This document shows positions 1-10,490 of a DNA stretch of 64,000 bases, in pieces. The translations under genes were made by a program, and so were the position numbers. This DNA comes from CAVTWH01 sp963794685 (GTDB lineage: Bacteria; Actinomycetota; Actinomycetes; Mycobacteriales; Micromonosporaceae): NCBI GenBank assembly GCA_963794685.1, contig CAWCFK010000020.1, positions 310,001 through 374,000 on the forward strand, given 5' to 3'. Position 1 is the stretch's first letter. Each line of letters begins with the position of its first letter. Under the pieces are notes generated by a model that saw nothing but the letters and a program-made list of their open reading frames with translations, had not been told where the DNA came from and searched no databases.

Positions 1-910
<910 letters not shown>

Positions 911-929
911 CCTGGCCCCCTCCCCGACA

Positions 930-947
930 CATGCGATTTTTCGCATG
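930..947. promoter_or_regulatory. Perfect inverted repeat, candidate metal-sensor operator
   Basis: CATGCGA, a 4-base TTTT loop and TCGCATG form perfect 7-bp arms just upstream of the CDF gene start (910). On the minus strand a TACACT hexamer at 955-960 could be the -10 box, which would put the repeat at the transcription start. ArsR/SmtB-type repressors use operators of this shape at this position, so repression lifted by metal is a reasonable inference. No regulator gene is visible in the window next to it. Confidence 0.5.
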
Positions 948-1056
948 AGTGGAGAGTGTACGCCGACCGAGGGTGCCGGGAACTTTTCCCGTCGGGCCGA
1001 CGACTACCCCGCCAGACTGCACACGAGCGCACCGACCGGATCACCCGAGGGGGATC

Positions 1057-1761
1057 ATGAACCACACCGGTACCGCCCGTCGCACGCTGCGCCGGGCGCT
1101 GACCATCGCCGCGACCGGCCTTGTCGGGGTGTTGCTGCTGGCCAGCCCGGCAGCCGCGCACACCGAGATCGAACTCGACCACGCCACGGCGGGCGCCACC
1201 AACGTCACCATGTCCGTCACGGCCGAGGCCGAGTCGAGCAAGGCCGGCATCGCCAGTGTCGCCGTGCAGCTGCCGGCCGGGATCACCCCCGACCAGGTCA
1301 GCCTGGTCTCCGGGCCGAGCGGCTGGGCGCTGACGACGACCGCGGACGGGTACCAGGTGGCCGGGGCGTCGCTGAAGACCGGTGTGGACGCGGCGTACAA
1401 GGTCAGGGTTGCCAAGCTGCCGGATACCCCCGGGGTCCTCACCTTCAAGACGGTCGTCACCTACGCCAACGGTGACGCCGACTCCTGGATCGGCGCGCCC
1501 GGCGCGGACAACCCGGCGCCCACCGTCAGCCTCGCCCCAGGCGCGGTGACCAGCGCCAGCGCCAGCCCCACGGCCAGCCCGACTCCGAGCGCGACCACGC
1601 CGCCGGCGGAAGTCCTCACCACACCGGGACCGACCGAACCGGACAGCGACAGCGGCTGGCCGGCCTGGGCCACCTGGCTGATCGTGCTGGTCGTGGTCGC
1701 CGCCGCGGTGGCCACGGTGATTGTGCTCCGCCGTCGCCGCACCACCCCGCCAGCCGCCTGA
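1057..1761 (+). CDS. YcnI-like DUF1775 secreted, membrane-anchored protein
   Basis: The start is ATG at 1057 behind a CGAGGGGG ribosome site; longer upstream extensions lack one. The 234-residue product has a twin-Arg-rich N-terminus and a hydrophobic signal segment ending in ASPAAA, so the mature protein would begin with His (HTEIEL). A DUF1775 domain follows to about residue 150, with the conserved GPSGW and TYANGDADSW blocks. Next come a Ser/Thr/Pro/Ala linker, one transmembrane helix (about 205-227) and an Arg-rich cytoplasmic tail. In Bacillus YcnI the N-terminal His helps bind copper, and the family is often next to copper genes. Here it is divergent from a metal exporter, which supports a metal-handling role on the outer face of the membrane. 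Confidence 0.85.
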   Translation: MNHTGTARRTLRRALTIAATGLVGVLLLASPAAAHTEIELDHATAGATNVTMSVTAEAESSKAGIASVAVQLPAGITPDQVSLVSGPSGWALTTTADGYQVAGASLKTGVDAAYKVRVAKLPDTPGVLTFKTVVTYANGDADSWIGAPGADNPAPTVSLAPGAVTSASASPTASPTPSATTPPAEVLTTPGPTEPDSDSGWPAWATWLIVLVVVAAAVATVIVLRRRRTTPPAA

Positions 1762-1860
1762 TTGGCGCCCGCCCCGGTTACGCCTGCGTGGGTTACGCCC
1801 GCCGTGGTCACGCCCACCTGGGCTACGCCCGCGTGGGTTACCCCCGCCTGGGTTACGCCC
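1762..1860. repeat. Imperfect 15-bp tandem repeats directly after a stop codon
   Basis: Directly after the TGA of the DUF1775 gene the sequence repeats variants of CGTGGGTTACGCCCG about six times with substitutions. Plus-strand translation would give a VTPAWVTPA repeat, but there is no start, ribosome site or family match, so I treat it as a non-coding minisatellite. Confidence 0.75.
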
Positions 1861-1870
1861 GCTGAATCGT

Positions 1871-1960
1871 GTCCACCTGACTCGTGTCCACCTGACTCGC
1901 GTCCACCTGACTCGCGTCCACCTGACTCGCGTCCACCTGACTCGCGTCCACCTGACTCGC
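1871..1960. repeat. Near-perfect 15-bp minisatellite, six copies
   Basis: Six consecutive 15-bp units GTCCACCTGACTCGC start at 1871, 1886, 1901, 1916, 1931 and 1946. Only the first unit differs, at its last base. The array follows the degenerate array at 1762-1860 and lies between a plus-strand and a minus-strand gene that converge. The rest of 1961-2051 shows no recognisable feature. Confidence 0.95.
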
Positions 1961-2051
1961 GCCCGCCGGGCGGTCGGCGGGCGTACGCGCGGAGGGCGGC
2001 GTTCCGGGACGGTGGTCGGCGTCCGACCGATCGCTGGTTCGGGGCTGCGGG

Positions 2052-3149
2052 TCAGGCGAAGCTGACGATCGCGGCGCAATGGGCGGGCAGGTCGACAGAG
2101 TCGCGGGTGAGGCGGGCGCCGGGCTCGCTGGCCAGCAGCACGCTGCGCGGAAGGCGGTCCAGGGCGATCCGGCGGTGCGTCGCGGCGAGGTTCGCCACCA
2201 CCCCGCAGTCGCCGCGGCGCATCTCGATGAACTGGTCGCCGTAGCGCACGCCGACCCGGTCGGGGCTCGGGTCGGCCAGGTCGGCGGTGGCCCGACGCAG
2301 CGCGATCAGCCGCCGGTAGAAGTCGAGCAGCTCGGCGTGGCCGGGGCTGGCCGGCTCGGACCAGTCCAGCCCGGTCTGCTCCCGGGCGCCGCTGCGGTGC
2401 GGGGCCAGGGTCCGCGGGGCCGGACCGGGCGCCGGTCGGGTCGCCGCGCCGACCAGTGCCAGGTCACGAGGCCTGGGTACCGACGCGCCCCACTCCTCGC
2501 CCATCTGCACCAGGGGCGTGAAGGGGCCGGTGAGCAGGAGCGTCGCGCCGACCCGGACGAGCGCCGGATCGGTGTCCGCCCGCTCCCGGGTACCGATGAA
2601 GTGGTGCGCGGTCAGCGCCCGGTGCCCACCCGGCGACCGCGAACCGGCGTGTACCAGCGCCTCGTGCAGCACATCAGCCAGTGTCTCCGGGGAACCGTCG
2701 GGGACCTTGGCGGAGTCGCCCGCGAAGAGCGAGTGCAATCCGTGCTCGACGCTGTCGTCGAAGTCGGCGCACAGCAGCGCCAACGGCCGGCCGAGGTCGA
2801 GCCCGAGCGACTCCACTTTGGCCACCAGATCGGCGGTGACCTCGGGAGCGCGTACCCCGTCCAGCCCGTACCGGACGAACAGCCGGTGTGCTTCGGGGAA
2901 GGTCACCGGCTGTGAGAGTCCCAGTAGGACGGCGAGGCTCCTGGCGTGGCAGGCGGCGACGAAGCCGGCCAGGCCGGTACCCGCCTCTGCCTGCTCGGGC
3001 ACCAACTCGACCACGTCCACCCCCAGACGTACCAGGTGGTCGAGGTGCTCGGCGGCGGCCGTCAGGCTGCCCTCCGCGGTGAACGTGCTGACCTGGAGTT
3101 CGTAGCGGACACTGCCGGGACGCACCGCGACAGCCGAAACCTGGGACAT
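2052..3149 (-). CDS. Degenerate GH13 / maltooligosyltrehalose trehalohydrolase-like protein without catalytic motifs
   Basis: I chose ATG at 3149 (MSQVSAV), giving 365 residues; the extension to 3251 looks non-coding. The N-terminus (ELQVSTFTAEGSLTAAAEHL, LGVDVVELVP) and the C-terminal part (LLLTGPFTPLVQMGEEWGA, then a DUF3459-like beta domain) resemble TreZ. TreZ is usually near 570-600 residues, with an N-terminal CBM48 domain that is absent here. The middle is compressed. At the place of the nucleophile region the protein reads GLDGVRAPEV. At the acid/base region it reads LLCADFDDS with no Glu. At the HDQVGN region it reads TAHHFIGTR. The catalytic triad is therefore not recognisable, and the protein is probably non-enzymatic or a sugar-binding relic. 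The gene is monocistronic as far as can be seen. Confidence 0.75.
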   Translation of the reverse strand: MSQVSAVAVRPGSVRYELQVSTFTAEGSLTAAAEHLDHLVRLGVDVVELVPEQAEAGTGLAGFVAACHARSLAVLLGLSQPVTFPEAHRLFVRYGLDGVRAPEVTADLVAKVESLGLDLGRPLALLCADFDDSVEHGLHSLFAGDSAKVPDGSPETLADVLHEALVHAGSRSPGGHRALTAHHFIGTRERADTDPALVRVGATLLLTGPFTPLVQMGEEWGASVPRPRDLALVGAATRPAPGPAPRTLAPHRSGAREQTGLDWSEPASPGHAELLDFYRRLIALRRATADLADPSPDRVGVRYGDQFIEMRRGDCGVVANLAATHRRIALDRLPRSVLLASEPGARLTRDSVDLPAHCAAIVSFA

Positions 3150-3330
3150 GGTCGCCACCACACTGTGACAAGGGGATTCCCGGGCAGCACGGCGGCCGCG
3201 ACGGGTTGGGCTGGTCGGGGGACATGACAGCGAGTACTCGCCTGGGCACATTCTTACCCACGGAGATGACGTGACGAAAACATCAACCCGATAACACTGT
3301 GGAAATGGCAGACCCCGAGGGGCTGGCGTA

Positions 3331-4218
3331 CTACTCCCACTCCCACCAGAAGCCGACGATCGCGCTCTCCACCGGCCCGAACCGGGCGTGTACCGACAGC
3401 TCGTGGTCGAGTTCGGCTTCCTGCTGCTCCACCACCCGGGCCTGGTCGAGTCGGTCCCAACGGGCCTGCCACACCCGGGCCGGTACCCGGTCGGGGTGGA
3501 AGCGGACCCAGATCGTCAGGTCGTTGACCGACCGCAGCACTCCGCGCCGCAGCTCGGGCGGCGGATCCGAGCGGTAGGCGAAGGTGGTGTGGAAGTGCAG
3601 CAGGGCTGTGTGCCCGGCGGCCAGCGGCTGGTCGAGCAGGATGTCGATGCCGTGCAGGTAGTTGTTGATCCGGTAGAGCCGGTCGCCGACCCGGCCGCCA
3701 CGCACCACGTCGACCACGAGCTCGTCGGTGTCGAAGCGGTACGGGTACGAGCTGAGCCCGTCGGTGGCGGCCTTGATGACCTGGATCGTCTCGTGTTCGG
3801 CCGGCCGCCCGTCTGCCCCGACGGTGTGCAGCTCATGCAGGGAGAGTGTCTCGTGACCGGGCGTACTGCCGGTGACGTCGAGGTCCTCGGCGGGCGCTCC
3901 GCCGGAGAGCACCCGGACGGCGGGTGAGCCGCGCAGCAGTTCGCGCAGCCGGTGCGCGTGCCGGGTACGGATCCCGAACGCGTCCACGAACAGCTCGATC
4001 TGCGCGCTGGTCACACCCTGCCCGTCGAGTACGGCCGCGACCTGCCGTTCCGCATCCGACACCGGGCTGACCTCGGTCAACACGGCGGCGATCGCCGGGT
4101 AGCTCAACTCCCCAGGTTGGGTCGTCGGTGCCTGCTTCTCCCAGCGGGCCCGGTAGTCACCCGAGCGCAACAGCAGCATGCGCAGGTACGCGCACGCCTG
4201 GCTGGCCTGGTCCGGCAC
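3331..4218 (-). CDS. Conserved actinobacterial protein of unknown function
   Basis: The frame starts at GTG 4218 with GGAG about 8 bases upstream and encodes 295 residues. I do not recognise the family. The N-terminal third is helical and polar (Leu/Arg-rich, with a segment around residues 35-100 that could be a helix-turn-helix-like fold). The C-terminal half has alternating hydrophobic residues typical of a beta sandwich and ends in an aromatic GFWWEWE. There is no signal peptide or membrane segment. It lies downstream of the broken mycosin gene on the same strand, separated by 230 bp in which I see no gene. Confidence 0.7.
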   Translation of the reverse strand: MPDQASQACAYLRMLLLRSGDYRARWEKQAPTTQPGELSYPAIAAVLTEVSPVSDAERQVAAVLDGQGVTSAQIELFVDAFGIRTRHAHRLRELLRGSPAVRVLSGGAPAEDLDVTGSTPGHETLSLHELHTVGADGRPAEHETIQVIKAATDGLSSYPYRFDTDELVVDVVRGGRVGDRLYRINNYLHGIDILLDQPLAAGHTALLHFHTTFAYRSDPPPELRRGVLRSVNDLTIWVRFHPDRVPARVWQARWDRLDQARVVEQQEAELDHELSVHARFGPVESAIVGFWWEWE

Positions 4219-4450
4219 GTCTGTTGCTCCTTACACGCGGCACTCGACGCCGCCCCCGCCTGGTGCTGTTCACCAGCGACGCGGGCGGTGCGAAACTCGC
4301 CGGCTCGCCCATCGACGCTGGCCTGTGCACAGGGTAGCGACGGAACCCGCCCACTGGCAGCGGTCCAACGGTCCCGTTTACCGGCCGGTCAGCCATCTTT
4401 GCGGCCAAACTGCCCTCACACGCAACCGTCCGTAACCGTCACGGGTCCAG

Positions 4451-5526
4451 CTAGCGTCGCCGCAGGGACAGGGCGAGGCCGACGCCGGCCGCCGCGAGCA
4501 GCACGATGATGACCAGACCACCGACGACAAGCACTGGCCGCGCCACGCCCAGCAGGTCACCGGACCCGTCGTCCGACGCGGTCGGGGTGGCCGAGGACGA
4601 CAACGGGGGTACGTCCGCCGTCAACGCCTCGACCGGGTTGACGATCCCGTACCCGTACACGTCATCGCGGCCCGGATCGCCCGCGTCGTCCGCGGTCGCC
4701 TCCATCCGGTGCACAACCTCAGCCGCCGACAACTCGGGATACCTCGCCCGAATCAACGCCGCCACCCCGGCAACGATCGCCGTGGCGAGCTGGTTCCCCA
4801 GCCTGTCGCGTAGCTGCCATCAAGGCGTGGGACTGGAATGTCGATGCCTGGCGCCGCAATTGCTGTCTTGGGACCAGTGATCGCCCAGTCCGGCACGCTG
4901 CCATTTTGACAGCGGCGGTGACGGTGACCACGCCCGCGAAGAACGCTGGATATCACGGATCCTCGCCGCTCGGTGCGGTTGCCCGTCGGCGGCCACAAGT
5001 ACAACGCCGCGGCGGCTGCCTTCTCCAGCACGGGCTCCCAGGCGTCGGAGTAGGCCGTGTGAGAAGGACATCGAGACCACCTGGGCCCCTGATCTATTGC
5101 CCAGGAAACCCCCTCGCGACTGCTCGGGCACGTTGGTCTTGATTCCGGCATCATTGATCGGGCAGGATTTTTGCTTCGGGTGCAATACCGAGAATTCCAT
5201 CGCGACTGTCCGGGCCTCGACCATGACCAGCGATCAACGTTGCCATCGCAGTGCCGTGGCCATCACCATCCTGTTGGCCGTTCCCCGTCATCCCTCGGCC
5301 CGGGTCGATTCCAGACAGGACGGAACCTGACAGTTCCGGCTGGTAGGCATTCACCCCGGAATCCACAACCGCCACATTGACGCCCTTGCCGGTGCTGGCC
5401 GCATGCGCCTCGACGACGTGCAGATACGACAGGTGCCAGGACCTGTCCCTGCACGACGTCCGCCGAGCGGGAGCCGGGAGGCACAGTGGCAGCAAGGGTT
5501 GCCGCGACGAACCGCCACCGACACAC
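4451..5526 (-). pseudogene. Mycosin-type subtilisin protease (type VII secretion), frame-disrupted
   Basis: The pieces of a mycosin lie in order on the minus strand but in three frames. A signal-peptide-like start lies near 5526-5440. It is followed by RSWHLSYLHVVEAH, the Asp box VAVVDSGV and the His box DGHGTAMATLIAGH (to about 5160), in another frame. A VVSMSF segment and the AAPGIDI strand (about 5100-4830) then lead to GSYATGWGTS. One base is missing immediately after the catalytic Ser codon of the GTSFAT motif (near 4795). A normal C-terminal part follows (4765-4451), with one transmembrane helix and an RRR tail. A stop also interrupts the frame after the His domain near 5151. Mycosins are membrane-anchored proteases of ESX secretion systems. 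The product as written cannot be active. The lower GC content here suggests real decay or foreign origin. Confidence 0.75.
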
Positions 5527-6020
5527 GCCGGGTATGCACGCAATTCACCGAGTGGGCCCAAATATCGGTCCCGGGTCGTGCTCTTCAGGCTCCGCTGGTG
5601 CCTCCAGCACGGGGGGCACGCCTCTCGGCAGTGCCCACTGGGCGTATGGATCGCCTGATGGCCTGCGTGATTGCGCGCACCTGCACTGCCCTCGGCCCGC
5701 CAGAACCTGTGGACCCGGCGGTCCGGCATGGCCAGCATCGGTGCGAAACTGCGAATCGGCCGCTGTTCGTCGTCCAGCGCCGTAGGTGGGTAGGTGCCCT
5801 TCGGAATCTCCCACCCCTGGCCCCCGGGTCCACCAGGCCGGACTAGCGCCGTAGTCTGTCCGGCAGATCCGCGTCGCGGGCACGGATCGATCAACGAGCC
5901 TGCCCCGGCTAGGCCGGCGCGCAAGGGGATTCTCCCCGAGTCCCGCCACCGGCGTCAGAGCGTTTGGAATAGGTGGTCCCGGAAGATGATCCGACCTGCT
6001 CCCCGGAGGGGCTCGGCCGG
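5527..6020 (-). other. No intact gene; probable decayed remainder of the secretion locus
   Basis: This 490-bp stretch between the mycosin remnant and the upstream ORF is open in parts on the minus strand but shows no conserved domain. One fragment (GWEIPKGTYPPTALDDEQ, near 5810-5760) has the look of a former protein tail. The base composition is visibly less GC-rich than the surrounding kilobases. I see no RNA gene or promoter here. Confidence 0.45.
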
Positions 6021-6725
6021 CTAGCTGCAGGATCCAGGCCCGTCAGGTACCGCCACGGCCGGTCGGACCGACCGTGCGCCCGTGGCTGTGCCGGAGGCAA
6101 TGCATCGTCCGTCGTTGTGCTGACTGTCCAAGCCGGACTGCACCGCACCTGCCGCTACCGGCATCTCCGTCTGTCGGCGGCCCCGGAATCGGTGCCATCG
6201 GTCTCGTCGTCCCGCGCGCGGAGTGCATAGACACACGGCGCCGCTCAACTGGGCCGCGTAGTCATGGGTGGCGGCATCGGCTTCGGCCATCACGGTGATC
6301 GCCTGATCTTTGAGCCCCACCATCTCAGGCACGTTCGGACTGCGCGACGATGTCTGCGTCCATTGCCGGTTCAGGTCCTCCATCCGGGACCGCGCGGACA
6401 TCAACGAGTCCGACAGCCGGGACAGTGCGATCGCGTTGCCACGGGCTGCCTGGCTGGTCTCGGCGACACTGCTGATCAACTGACGAAGCTCCGCCGCGAA
6501 GGTCTCTGAGGCGGTTCCGGGTCGGTCTGGCCACACCTCCAGGAGGGCGTTGAAGACGCCTTCGAGGGTGGCTCGGTGCCCGTCGAGGAGGTCGTGGGTG
6601 CGTTGCCAGGCACGTTCCTGTTCGCGGGAGCTGTAGTCGTTTTCCCGGCTCAGCCAGGACCACATCGTCGGAACGTCGTAACGCTCCCAGTGCTGCAGGA
6701 TGAACACCGGCGGCCGGTCTGCCAC
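6021..6725 (-). CDS. Helical WXG100/ESX-associated hypothetical protein
   Basis: The start is GTG at 6725, overlapping the TAG stop of the upstream gene by one base, so the pair is translationally coupled. The product is 234 residues. Residues 10-150 are predicted helical and contain aromatic HWERYDVPTMWSWL followed by a long amphipathic helix with regularly spaced Leu/Ala, as in WXG100- or PPE-like substrates and chaperones of type VII secretion. The last 60-70 residues look like out-of-frame sequence, and another frame offers a Pro-rich tail (MAPIPGPPTDGD), so a frameshift near 6230 is likely. Its position upstream of a mycosin remnant supports the ESX link. The exact role is unknown. Confidence 0.55.
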   Translation of the reverse strand: MADRPPVFILQHWERYDVPTMWSWLSRENDYSSREQERAWQRTHDLLDGHRATLEGVFNALLEVWPDRPGTASETFAAELRQLISSVAETSQAARGNAIALSRLSDSLMSARSRMEDLNRQWTQTSSRSPNVPEMVGLKDQAITVMAEADAATHDYAAQLSGAVCLCTPRAGRRDRWHRFRGRRQTEMPVAAGAVQSGLDSQHNDGRCIASGTATGARSVRPAVAVPDGPGSCS

Positions 6726-7171
6726 TACAGCGCCTCCAAGCCCTTGTTGGCGACGTGCGAATCGGTCGCGTTGGACGGCAACGGTTGTGCCTGCGGGATC
6801 GATCTCGAGGCGAGCGCGAGGATAGCCTTCACGTCCTCGACCTTGGCCGCGGCCAGACCGTCGGCGTCGCCGTAGCGGTCGGCCACCCGCCGGGCGGCGT
6901 CGGCGAGTACCGCGCCGCCCCAGGCGAGTAGTTGCAACTGGTTGACGATCTGGGCCAGGACGTCGTTGTAGTGGGCTCGGGCGACCTGTGCGTTGGGGCC
7001 GGGTACCCCGTGGGCGAAGCCGACGCCGTAGTTGTAGGTCCTGATCAACTCGCCGATGTAGGGGCGGAGTTGCTGGTCGACGTCGAGGCGTAGTTTGGCG
7101 GCCAGATCGGCCAGGCCGGCTACGTCGACGTGCACAGTGGCGGCCTCGTGGCCCGGTGGCAGAATGCTCAT
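6725..7171 (-). CDS. Small helical ESX-locus protein
   Basis: ATG at 7171 gives a 148-residue product. It is mostly alpha-helical, with an ESX-like size and pattern: a helix around residues 10-45, the motif YNYGVGFAHGVPGPNAQ in the turn, and a second helix around 60-105. It has no signal peptide and no cysteines. It is followed with a one-base overlap by the second helical protein. WXG-type proteins in actinomycetes are often encoded in such pairs just upstream of the mycosin gene. The assignment is from shape and context rather than a clear motif. Confidence 0.6.
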   Translation of the reverse strand: MSILPPGHEAATVHVDVAGLADLAAKLRLDVDQQLRPYIGELIRTYNYGVGFAHGVPGPNAQVARAHYNDVLAQIVNQLQLLAWGGAVLADAARRVADRYGDADGLAAAKVEDVKAILALASRSIPQAQPLPSNATDSHVANKGLEAL

Positions 7172-7257
7172 CCCCGTCCTCCCCAGGCGTTGCGCACCTG
7201 AGAGTAGCGAAGGCATCGACGCAGCGACAATCCTGAGTTTGCCGCCTGTGGATAACT

Positions 7258-7741
7258 TCAGCCGTCGAGTGCGTCGCTGAGGAAGGCGTGCAGGTAGGAG
7301 GCTTGCGACGGGCGCATGAGGAGCTCGTACACATGCTGGATGGGCAACAGCAGGACGGCCGGGAGACGGGCGATCAACGTCTGGGCGCAGTCGCCGGTCC
7401 GGATGGTTGCCAGGTCCAGGGCGCAGGCGAAGGAGAGCAGGTCGGCGGCGCCGGGGCCGACCACCCGCAGGCCGGTCCAGCCGGCGGAGACGTCGGTGGC
7501 GGCCGCCGCGACCGACCGCCAGTGCTGCTCAGCCGCGAGGGCCGCGGCCGGCGACCAGGGGCCGCCGAGGACCAGACTACTCGTCCGGGCCGAGCCAGGC
7601 GGCGAGGCCGTCGGGCACCGGCGTGGTGGTGTTCGGCTGCGCCGGCAGGCCGGCGGCCGCGGGGTCGCGGTGGCGGACATTGGTGAGTACCCGCGGCGGT
7701 GTCCACTCCAACTGCACGCGCGAGCGCAGGTCAGCCGTCAC
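7258..7741 (-). CDS. soxG: Sarcosine oxidase gamma subunit, one frameshift
   Basis: SoxG is the small subunit of heterotetrameric sarcosine oxidase (sarcosine + O2 + THF to glycine + methylene-THF + H2O2). GTG at 7741 overlaps the end of soxA by 11 bases. The first part ends ...GLAAWLGPDE at a TAG near 7577. The protein resumes one frame over as SLVLGGPWSP..., runs through WTGLRVVGPGAADLLSFACALDL and ends at 7258. One extra base near 7578 explains the break. It is the last gene of the dmg-soxBDAG operon. Confidence 0.8.
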
Positions 7742-10490
7742 GGCGGGCTCCCTCGGGGTCGACCAGCACGGGGGCGACCACCCGGACCGGCACCGCGCCC
7801 GCCTCGGTGTGCGCCGAGACCACGGTGCCGATGCGTTGGCGGCCGGCGGCGACCAGGGCGAGCGCGAACGTGCGGCCGAGCGCGGCGCTGTGGTACGCGG
7901 AGGTGACGTGGCCGAGTACCGGCCGTGCCGTCGAGCAGGTGGACGCCCTCCTCCAGCGAGCAGCGTGCGGGTCCTCGGGGAGCAGGCCGACCAGGTGCTT
8001 GCGGTCGGGGCGGGCGGTGTCGGCGCGGGCGAACGAGCGCTTGCCGACGAAGTCGCGCTTCTTCTTCGACACCGCCCAGCCCAGGCCGAGGTCCTGCGGC
8101 GTGACGGTGCCGTCGGTGTCCTGGCCGACGATCGGGTAGCCCTTCTCGGCGCGCAGCACGTGCATGGTCTCGGTGCCGTACGGGGTGACGCCGGTGCGCG
8201 GCGAGCGCGTCCCACAGCGCCGGCGCCGAGCGCAGCCGGGCACGTTGATCTCGTAGGCCAGCTCGCCGGAGAAGCTGATCCGGCAGACCCGGGCGGCCAG
8301 CCCGGCGACCGTCGCGTCCCGCCAGGTCATGAACGGGAAGTCGGCGTTGTCGACGGCCAGGTCGGGGGCGAGGCCGCGCAGGACGTCGCGGGAGCGGGGG
8401 CCGACCAGGGCGACGGTGGCCCACTGCTCGGTGACCGAGGTGCACCAGCACGCGCAGGTCGCGGCCACTCGGTCTGGCGCCACTCCTCCATCCAGTCCAG
8501 CACCGCGGCCGCGTTGCCGGTGGTGGTGGTGACCAGGAACCGGTCCTGGGCCAGCCGGGCCACGGTGCCGTCGTCGAAGACCATGCCGTCCGGCCGGCAC
8601 ATCACGCCGTACCGGACCGAGCCGACCTCCAGCGTGCTGATCAGGTTGGTGTACAGGCGATCCAGGAACTCGGCGGCGTCGGGACCCTGCACGTCGATCT
8701 TGCCGAGGGTGGAGGCGTCCATCATCGCCACGCCGGTCCGGGCGGCCACGCACTCGCGGGCACCGCCTGCGCCATGCTCCTCGCCGTCGCGCGGGTAGTA
8801 CCAGGGCCGGTGCCACTGGCCGACGTTCTCGAATCGGCGCGCCGTGCGCGACGTGCCAGTCGTGCATCGGCGTGGTCCGGACCGGGTCGAACAGCGCGCC
8901 CCGGTCGCGGCCGGCCAGCGTGGCGAAGCGACCGGCATGTACGGCGGGCGGAACGTGGTGTGCCCCGAGCGCGGCCAGGTCGACGCCGAGCGGCGGCGGC
9001 GACCACCGCGCTGGTCAGCAGGCCGGAGGTCTTGCCCTGGTCGTGCGCCGTGCCGGCGGTGGTGTAGCGCTTGACGTGCTCGACCGAGCGCAGCCCGGCG
9101 CCGGTGGCCCGCTGGATGTCGGCGACGGTGACGTCGCGTTGCAGGTCCACGAAGTGCTCGTCCAGCCGCTGCGCCGGCACGTCGGGCAGGTCGAAGGCGC
9201 TGTCCGGCAGCGGAGACACGAACTCCACTGTGGACAGCGTGCCGTCCGGGACGAACGCTGCCGCCGCGGCGCCACCAGCCGGCCACCGGCCTGCGCGTAC
9301 AGCTGGGCGCCGGGCGTCCAGCCGCCGGAGACCAGCACGCGTGTCCACCGCTTCGAGCCACCGGCTCGCCGGCCTGCCGGCCGCTGCCGGCACCGCGAGC
9401 GCCAGCCGGCGCCTGCGGTACGTAGCGGCGAGCGGGCCGAGGTGGCCCAGGTCACCCGGTCGGCGCCGGTGACGCCGTGCACGGCGTAGCCGGCGAAGAC
9501 CGGCGACCCGGGCCGCAGCGCACCAGTCCGGCGACGGCGGGCGCCGGGCGGGTGTCGACGATCGCCGCGATGTCCAGGCCGGCCGCGGCCAGGTCGCGGG
9601 CGGCGGCGTAGGCGGAGTCGTTGGTGGTGAACACGACCGCCCGGCGGCCGACCAGCACGCCGTAGCGGTGCAGGTAGGCGCGGGCGGCGCCGGCCAGCAT
9701 CACACCCGGGCGGTCGTTGTCGGCGAACGCCAGCGGCCGCTCGTGCGCGCCGGTGGCGAGCACGACCCGGCCGGCCCGGATGCGCCACAGCCGTTCCCGG
9801 GTACCGGGGCCGTCCTCGCCGGCAGCCGCTGCACGGCCAGCACGTAGTTGCCGTCGTAGTAGCCGAGCGCCGTGGTCGCGGCGAGCACCGTGCCGCGGCC
9901 GCACCCGCGTCGGCCGCCGCCAGCGAGCCAGTCGCACCGGACCGCCATCGTCCCGACGCCAGGTCGAGCCGGATCGCGCCGGACCCGAGCCGAGGATCGG
10001 CCGAGCGCGCCCGGTGTCGAGCAGCGAGCCGCCGAGGCGGGGGCGCTCGTCGGCCAGGATCACCCGCTGGCCGTCGCGGGCGGCGTCCGGCGGCCAGCAG
10101 GCCGGCCGGGCCGCCGCCGACGACCAGCAGGTCGCAGTGGCCCAGCACGGCGTCGTAGCGGGCGGGGTCCGGCCGGTCGGCCAGCCGGCCCCGGCCGGGC
10201 AGGCCGACCGCGACCAGGCCGTCGTACAGCTCCACAGTGGTGGCGGTGCAGCATCGGCTCGGGGAACGGGGCCTCGACCTGGACGAGCGCGTTGGGCTCC
10301 TCACGCCGGCCGACAAGATGCCCCGGGGGCGGCCGAGCGTGACGCTGCGTGCCGACCTGGCGCACGCCGTCGGCGAGCAGCGCGGAGGCGAGGGTGTCGC
10401 CCCGCGTAGCCCGGTGAATTCGGTCCCGTCGAAGCGGAACCGCAGCGGCCGGCCCCGGTCGATCAGCGCACCCCCGGTGGCCAGGCTCAC
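7731..10490 (-). pseudogene. soxA: Sarcosine oxidase alpha subunit, broken by many one-base indels
   Basis: GTG at 10490 overlaps the soxD stop by four bases (GTGA). Restored across frames, the product is about 920 residues, the usual SoxA length. It has an N-terminal ferredoxin-like domain (GALIDRGRPLRFRFDGTEF), a dinucleotide-binding domain (DLLVVGGGPAGLLAA), a further NAD/FAD region (VVLATGAHERPLAFADNDRPG) and a C-terminal GcvT-like folate domain (FLDRLYTNLISTLEVGSVRYG, then FSGELAYEINVP) ending at TGA 7731. No single frame exceeds about 380 codons. Because every fragment is well conserved and in order, sequence error is more likely than decay. Confidence 0.8.

Noticed and set aside
1762..2244. 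Plus-strand open frame reading the 15-bp repeats as VTPAW and PPDSR units
   Set aside because: No ribosome site or start, no domain, and it runs into the antisense of the GH13-like gene.
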